Shown here one piece after another: positions 57,840 through 64,000 of a stretch of 64,000 nt of DNA (positions are counted from its first letter, which is position 1; each line of letters opens with the position of its first letter). Under the pieces are notes generated by a model. The model searched no databases and had not been told where the DNA came from. It saw only the letters and a program-made list of their open reading frames with translations. Where the stretch lies: the NCBI GenBank assembly GCA_013176395.1, contig JABMLP010000007.1, forward strand, positions 186,001 through 250,000. Reading direction: 5' to 3'. The DNA comes from Venturia oleaginea. Lineage: Eukaryota > Ascomycota > Dothideomycetes > Venturiales > Venturiaceae. Made by a program: the position numbers and the translations under genes.

Positions 57840-58460
57840 TGTTGATGTTGGTGATGATCGTGAGTTGTGTAAGTGGTGTATAGGTATAGGAGGTGCTCCT
57901 GAGAGCCTAGGATGGGAGGATCGCGTTGAATTCGTCGTAACGTCGTCGTATTATACAGTCGTGACAATTGTGGTACCGTGCAGATTCCCAGTGTAGCTTT
58001 GGGCCAAAGGCTTGGTGTTGGCGTAATGTGGCAGATATATTAGCGAACGAACGTGTTGGAATGAGGCTCCAAGCTCAGACGAAGGCGTCGATGACAGGCA
58101 AAAACGGTCGCAGGTTTCCGTTGATTGGGAAAAGGATTGAATGTATATTTCAAGATCAATATCGATGATTTCCGGGCAGATATATTCAAAGTCGGCAGGA
58201 ATACATCGATTGATGAACGCGACTGAGTGATGTAAAGTCCAAGCGATACATAAGTGACCGGGGGTCTGCTCTCTCACATTCCTCGCGACTGCGACTAAAC
58301 TTTGCAGCCACGCTCCGCTCTCCGCATCAACTCTCACCACCATCACCCAACTCGACTCGGGGCCGCCATTTCCTCTCTACTTCGGCGCATCTCATACACC
58401 AACTTACTACACCTTCTCCCATCGTCTCCGTCTCTTCCTTCTCCAATTGCCGACGCCGAC
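57840..58460. promoter_or_regulatory. divergent upstream region of UNC-50 and RNA14
   Basis: 621 bp between starts. It contains one copy of the dispersed motif (58147-58178, reverse) and a CT/CA-rich leader before the RNA14 ATG. Confidence 0.4.
58147..58178 (-). repeat. copy of dispersed ~38-bp motif
   Basis: The reverse complement reads GCCCGGAAATCATCGATATT, then GATCTTGA, close to the copies at 41856-41940 and 43854-43894. Confidence 0.5.
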
Positions 58461-61400
58461 ATGGCCGACGAGAACTACAACTACCAGTCATTGGGCCATC
58501 AAGACGAGTATGACCCAGCTAACATTGCCCAACATGATGAAGAGGAAGAAGAAGATGACTACGATCCATCAAATCTCCACTTCGGAGACAATGGCGCAGA
58601 TTCCACTGAACAGCAAGAACCGCAAGCCGAAGAAGACGACGAAGCCGACGACGTCGAAATGGATGCGCAAGAGTCCTCCCCAGAGCCAGAGCCCAGCGCT
58701 CAATCGTCCACCGATTCGACCAACCTATCTGTCCACACACAGTCTGCTCCCAAGCAACGTACGGTGGGCGGTTTCGTCGTTGATGACGACGACGAAAACG
58801 ACGAGGATATGCCAATGGCTGGCACAATGTGGACAGCAGTTGAATGAAGCAGAGTCGGGGAATGCTATTTCCAACAATACACTACCCACACAAGATACTT
58901 CAATAGATAAAGCTGCACAAGATCAGGGTCATTCCGATTCAGGTGCCGCCGTCCCTCTTGATCATCACGCTTCGTCAAATGGTGCCGAAAAACTCCCTTC
59001 CACTACCTCTTCAGCTGTAACAACTATTCAGACTTCTCTCCCTGTCCCTAGTGCTGCTACAAAAGTTCCAGTTCAAGCTACCTCATCTAGTGTGCCGCTC
59101 CCCAAGGCGCGTTTACCACAAGATAAAGTCGGGATACTAGAGGACAGAATTGCAGATGATCCTCGTGGCGATGTCGACGCATGGATGAGTCTTATTAATG
59201 AACACCAGCGACGAAGCAAGTTCGATGATGCGCGAGCTGTCTATGACAGCTTTTTGCAGGTCTTTCCATTCGCTGTGAGTTTCGGCGCGCTGTGACACTT
59301 GGACACGCTAATACGTTCGCAGGCGGATCAATGGGCAGCTTACCTCGATATGGAGACCGAACAGAATGAGCTCGATCGCATCTCTACCATCTTCGGCAAG
59401 ACTTTGATGACCCAAACTGGGATCGCAGTATGGGATCGCTATCTCGCTTTCGTGCGCCGCCGTCACAACACAATGTCTGACCCGACTGGTTCGGCGCGCA
59501 GCACCATCCAACAAGCCTTCGACTTCACCTTCACCAAAATTGGTCTCGACAAGGATTCCGGCAAGATCTGGCAAGATTACATCAAGTTTGTCAAGGAAGG
59601 TCCGGGCACCGCTGGTGGCAGTGGCTGGCAGGATCAGCAAAAGATGGATGCGATGAGAACGGCATACCGACGGGCGCTTGTCATTCCGACACAGATTACG
59701 GCGACCATTTGGGCAAAATACACGCAGTTTGAGGTTTCGCTCAACAAGATGACGGTATGTACACACTTTGTATTTGAGGCATTCTTGAATTCGTGATCAT
59801 TGTCGCAAAGCACTGGAGAGATTTGAGAGAGATTTTGCGCACGGATTCGGTATGCTCCATCTGGAGATTTCGAGCGAGCGAGCCTTAAAACACATCACGA
59901 AGCAGGATCACCAGGAAATTTGGAGAACTATTGGCCGACTTGCGAACACAGAGTTTTGAACTTTCTGGCAACATCCATTTTTTGGCTGGCACGATTATGC
60001 CTTCAATCTTGACTGGCGCCTTCGTGGCCGACGCCTTAGGTTAAGAGATCTTACCCACGCCGAGTTACTTACCGCTACAATTCACAAGCTAACAAATACT
60101 AGGGGCGTAAGTTCTTACAAGAAAAAATGCCTGCGTATATGCAGGCTAAGCAAGCACACATCGCTCTCCAGAACAAGACACGCAACTTGAACCGCACTAC
60201 TCTGCCACAATTACCTCCAGCGCCAGGCTATGATGGCTACAAGGAATATGAAGACCAATTGAAGATCTGGAGAGATTGGATCGACTGGGAGAAGGAGGAT
60301 CCCCTGATTCTGAAAGACGATGAGCCGGCAGTCTGGAAGGAACGGGTTGTATACACGTACAAGCAAGCACTCATGGCTTTCCGTTTTGAGCCTCAACTGT
60401 GGTACGACGCTCACGAATTTTGCTACGAAAACGAATTGGAGAAGGAAGGTGATAATTTCCTCGCCAATGGCATTGCAGCAAACCCAGAGAGCTGTTTGCT
60501 TGCTTTCAAGCATGCCGATCGCCTTGAGGCTGGTTCTGCTAGTTTTGCTGATGCCAAAGTACGGGGTGCAACAGTCAAGGAGCCATATGACAAGCTTCTC
60601 GACTCTCTTTACGATCTCATCGCAAAGGTAAAACTACGAGAGCAGAAGAAAATTGCTCATATTCAGGAAAGCTTTGCCCACGAGGCTCCACAAGAGCTAC
60701 ACCGTCAGGAACGAAGTGATGACGACGACGAGGATGCGGACTACGAGGCCTCCAAAGCCAAGGCTGCTGCAGAGCGTCAGGAGGAGCAGATCAAAGCTGT
60801 ACAGGAGGCCAGTCAGATACAAGCTAACCAGTTGCGACGAACTCTAACGGGCGCCTGGATGGCTCTCATCCGTGCTATGCGCCGCGTCCAAGGTAAAGGC
60901 AAGCCAGGCGATCCCATCCCAGGCTCCAGAGGAACTTTCCAGATGGCACGCAAGCGTGGACATCTCACTGCGGACATCTACATCTGGTGCGCTCTCATGG
61001 AACACCACTGCTACAAGGATCCAGCCGCAATACGCCTCTTTGATCGTGGTCTTGATCTATTTCCCGAGGACGAGAACTTTGCTCTAGAGTACATCAAGCA
61101 CCTGGTGAACGTCAACGATGTCCTCAATGCTCGCACTGTATTCGAGAAGGCTGTCGGCAGGCTGGGAGAAAAGCCAGAGAATGTCGCAAAAACGAAGCCG
61201 CTGTACTTCTTCTTCCACGATTTCGAATCAAAATATGGCGAGTTGGCACAGATAACGAAGCTTGAACAGCGCATGCGCAAACTCTTTCCTGAGGATCCAA
61301 GTCTCAAGATGTTCTCCCACCGTTACCAATACACCAATGCTCTGGGTCAATCATTTGATCCTACGACTGAGCGGCCCATCATCTCACCCGGAGCTCAGAT

Positions 61401-62019
61401 GCGGCCCCTCTCCGACTCGGTCACATCGATCGAGCGATCTCCTGCTCCCTCTTTCAAAGCATCTCCACGTTTGGGTGCTGCAGCTCCATACGGCACCAAC
61501 TCACCAAAGCGCCCGTACATCGCAGATACCCAAGATTACGACCCACCGCGGAAGATTGCTCGAGGAGAGTCACCACTCAAGGGCGCAGCAGGCCGTCGTC
61601 TAGAAAATGCCCGCCGTCGTGTAGGTGCTGGAGACACACCAATGCAATACGCCGCCTCAGCACCAGGTCCTGCTCCTCTCCCCCGCGACATCAACTTCCT
61701 CCTCTCTGTTCTTCCACGAAGAGATCTGAGCCAGAACATGCAGCCAAATATCATCCCGCCACAGCTCGTCCACGTGCTACGAACCATCAATTTGCAGAGC
61801 GTGGATTGGCATAGTGCAAATCTGCGTGCTGCTGGACCTGGATTACTCCAACCCCAACGCATCGCGCAACCGCCCACACCTAGTTATCCACCATCGGCTA
61901 TGGGCATCCCGCCACCTGGACCACCGCCACAAGCATATTATCCTCCTCCTACTTCGGGTTATCCACCGTACCCACCACCACCGGCTATGGGTATGCCACC
62001 ATACCAGCCGTACAGATGA
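58461..62019 (+). CDS. RNA14: Rna14/CstF-77 mRNA 3'-end processing factor
   Basis: Exons run 58461-59274, 59323-59754 and 60103-62019, roughly 1050 residues. The acidic N-terminus (EEEEEDDYDPSN) leads to RTVGGFVVDDDDENDED, then after a frame change to KVGILEDRIADDPRGDVDAWMSLI, the start of the HAT (half-a-TPR) repeats. These continue through the second exon and into GRKFLQEKMPAYMQA, with ADRLEAGSASF and FFFHDFESKYGELAQI later. The C-terminus is Pro-rich after a monkeytail-like segment (INFLLSVLPRRD). Rna14 scaffolds cleavage factor IA with Rna15 and Pcf11 in the nucleus. Between about 58825 and 58855 the sense moves by one base without a usable intron. The second intron is 348 bp, far longer than others here. 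Confidence 0.9.
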
Positions 62020-63157
62020 GGGGCTGAAGATTGGATGTGACGGAGTGAGAGAGTGCGGAATTGGATTGGGGTGTGATGAAAGTTTCGATTTGTAATTCTA
62101 TAGTGTGTCGTAGGTTGATTTCTTAGTTTGCTTCTTTTTTCAAAAGCATGAGCGGGTTGGGGGATGGACAAATTTTCAGCTCCCGGATATACCTCGAGGG
62201 AGGGTAATTGTACTAATCGGGCCGAATTGAAGAGACTATGCCAATGCTTGAGATGTGTAATCAAGCTCCGTCTCCACCTTTATTATTTTGTGAATCCCGC
62301 AGATGCTTTTTCCTTTGCCCGATCGCTTATTTGCGAAACGCCAATCGAGGTTTCTTGTTTGCTGTTGACACTTCCTTGAGGCCACGGGTTTGGGTTTTGT
62401 TAGAATATTATTTTTTCACCAGCAGCAGTCGGAATGAAAGATCCGGCACCACAGCAGTCCTAATGGGAGGTGCTCCACCGCCGTTCGATCCGTTTGCGGG
62501 TGAGGATCCGTTCGCAGGAGTTTAGATGGGTGAATGGGTCAGGGTTCAAGCTTACTCGGTGGCAGGTATAGGCTCAAGCTTACCTGGTGACTGGCATAGC
62601 TAAGTGGTATATTATTATGAATAAAACTCATGTCCTTGACACATAGATTACCTTTGATTCAGCACTAGAGTGAAGGCGGAGATGAATTCATTTTCGCGGA
62701 GAAATGGACAAATTTGAACATAGGTATCGCTGCATCACCGTTTCAAGATGAGATCATGGTCCCATGTAACGACTTATGATAGAGATTGGCTTTTTAGCAA
62801 GTTGGAGATTTATAGTGCAGGTTAGGGGATGGTGCCTGGATAGCGAATCCGACAATTCGACTCCCCTCATTATTGTGTATTCAGAGTCTTTTGAAAGAAT
62901 GTTCCTAGATTTCGCCTCCTTACCGATTAGTATCTGGCGAATTGCGACACTAAGGATCCAGAAAGTTAGACATTTTGACATCGAGTCGAGCATCATACCA
63001 GGTAGGCAGTGGCTCTATCCTAAGTTGCTGATACAGACGACTGTTCATCTGCTTCAGATGCTACGGCTTCCCAAATGTGTGATCTTTTTACATTGTTGTT
63101 ACATTGCTGCTATCCTTCTGAGTAATGCTATCATATCCTACGGCTTTTCTCGTGCTT
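62020..63157. other. intergenic, nothing firm
   Basis: 3' flanks of RNA14 and of the convergent CBP6-like gene. A plus frame ending at 62525 (MGGAPPPFDPFAGEDPFAGV) has DPF-type motifs but no visible upstream exon, so I do not call it. Confidence 0.4.
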
Positions 63158-63664
63158 CTATGTCAACCTCACCAATCCCTTTAACCTCGTCATTAAACTC
63201 GAAAACGGCGATTGTGTAGGTACTTCATTCAGCTGGACGAGTAGGTCATCGTAGTATGTAGGGCTCGAGGTCGGTCTCAGTAATGATTTCGGAACGGGAT
63301 ACTGCACGATGTGTTAGCGGCAATGCTCTTCACGTCTTGTTGTTCCTCTCCTCAGTTCCACCTCGTTGCTTGTAGACCTCGATCGGTTTCGGGAAAATAT
63401 CAAGTTCATACCTTCTTAGTATACCGATTATCTAGTAACGAGTACAACGCATTCATATTCTTCAATTCGGCGGTCTCTTGTCCTTCATATATCGTGGCAG
63501 CTTTGGCAGCGCGTGCCTGAATGACTTTTTGGAACTGGACTTCGGGGCGGATAAGATCCTTGGGCCATTTTGACAGGATGCGGGAGTAGTGTTTGGCAAT
63601 GTTCTATCTTGGTGATCAGTATGATTTGATATGTAGCCATGGACTAACTCACGGTTCTGGCCAT
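63158..63664 (-). CDS. CBP6: CBP6/UQCC2-like cytochrome b assembly factor
   Basis: Three exons (63664-63653, 63603-63412, 63301-63158; introns 49 and 110 bp) give 115 residues. The first exon holds four codons only (MART), then NIAKHYSRILSKWPKDLIRP, the family's N-terminal helix, and FQKVIQARAA. The last exon starts YPVPKSLLRPTSSPTYYDDLL, the conserved C-terminal helix region. The length and spacing match Cbp6/UQCC2 proteins, which bind the mitochondrial ribosome exit with Cbp3 and help make and stabilise cytochrome b for complex III. All splice junctions are phase 0 with GT-AG ends. The assignment rests on motif memory, so an alignment would strengthen it. Confidence 0.75.
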
Positions 63665-63936
63665 GACTGCTGGCTTTGTTGTATCTTCTGTCAAAGAGAT
63701 CATGTCTAACTAAATGCATGACGAATGCGCGAGTCAAGTATATCGCGTTAGCCTGTTTTGAAACTCAGCCCCAATCCACCATCTACTGAGTAACACCTCC
63801 TTTGGCCTCCGCTCCCCTAACAAACGTCCTCAGAGAAACACAACCACCACATCTCTACTACCACTACCAACCACTACTCCTCTGGCCGTACGAGACAGTC
63901 GGACTACCCGGCACTCCCTGCCACCCTCACCAAACG
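63665..63936. promoter_or_regulatory. divergent upstream region of CBP6-like gene and right-edge gene
   Basis: 272 bp between divergent starts. The half next to the right-edge ATG is rich in CCACC/CTAC pyrimidine-rich sequence, as in fungal 5' leaders. Confidence 0.4.
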
Positions 63937-64000
63937 ATGGCGCCCTCGTACGAACCCGTGGCGACTCACGACGACGACGACCACGTGGAAGGCCACAACT
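63937..64000 (+). CDS. start of a gene cut by the window edge
   Basis: The ATG at 63937 opens 21 codons (MAPSYEPVATHDDDDHVEGHN) to the end of the window. It is preceded by a pyrimidine-rich leader and has good start context (ACGATGGCG). The acidic Asp run is compatible with the cytosolic tail of a membrane or trafficking protein, but no family can be named from so little. Confidence 0.5.
   Translation, partial: MAPSYEPVATHDDDDHVEGHN

Noticed and set aside
58760..58841. Intron GTACGG...CAG to repair the RNA14 frame
   Set aside because: It would remove the conserved GGFVVDDDD block and the phase does not fit at the best acceptor.
62238..62525. Frame ending in DPFAGEDPFAGV, like an endocytic adaptor tail
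   Set aside because: There is no plausible upstream exon and the N-terminal part has chance-like composition.

Overview
The window looks like nuclear DNA of a filamentous ascomycete (Pezizomycotina, possibly a leotiomycete; this is inference). Most protein-coding genes have short GT-AG introns of about 45-80 bp, recognisable products match ascomycete families (Spt10, Rna14, prefoldin 6, a fungal HET domain, a rhamnogalacturonan acetylesterase), and the gene-poor parts carry fungal transposons: a Tad1-type LINE, a Fot1/pogo element, a Tc1-type element, a MULE-like fragment and solo LTRs. Several element stop codons are of the CAG-to-TAG or CGA-to-TGA kind, and some islands are AT- and TA-rich. 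This fits repeat-induced point mutation but does not prove it.

Layout. 1-14 kb is repeat-rich: an almost full-length LINE on the minus strand (932-6147, 13-bp target duplication) stands head-to-head with a 227-bp 5' fragment of the same family. A single-pass membrane protein gene and a small MULE-like element follow. 14-20 kb holds an NmrA-type reductase and a secreted hexose mutarotase-like protein, separated by about 3.4 kb without a recognisable gene. 20-25 kb has a broken Tc1-type transposon, a solo LTR and a broken pogo transposon. 25-31 kb has the ASPM/Asp spindle protein and a secreted rhamnogalacturonan acetylesterase. 31-35 kb is again repeat DNA: a 401-bp LTR, then a second solo LTR of the 22-kb family in opposite orientation, split by a 1.6-kb non-coding retroelement with target duplication, an AATC tail and nested tandem repeats.

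35-64 kb is mostly housekeeping: an FBXO21-like F-box protein and a Sec14-like protein (divergent pair), a decayed HET-domain gene, VPS4 and prefoldin 6 (divergent pair), a metzincin-jacalin protein, a basic Arg/Ser-rich hypothetical protein, SPT10, a prenylcysteine oxidase-like flavoprotein convergent with UNC-50/GMH1, RNA14 divergent from UNC-50, a CBP6/UQCC2-like mitochondrial assembly factor, and the first 21 codons of a gene running off the right edge.

The genes do not form a single pathway or biosynthetic cluster. Themes are membrane traffic (VPS4, Sec14-like, UNC-50), RNA and chromatin (RNA14, SPT10), protein folding or turnover (prefoldin 6, FBXO21-like) and secreted carbohydrate-active proteins. 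The most unusual material is in the repeats: the head-to-head LINE, the repeat-structured non-coding retroelement, the DNA-binding-domain-only MULE-like element, and a roughly 35-bp palindromic motif found in three intergenic regions. Exon boundaries were read by hand from GT/AG sites and frame continuity; no alignment or database search was run.
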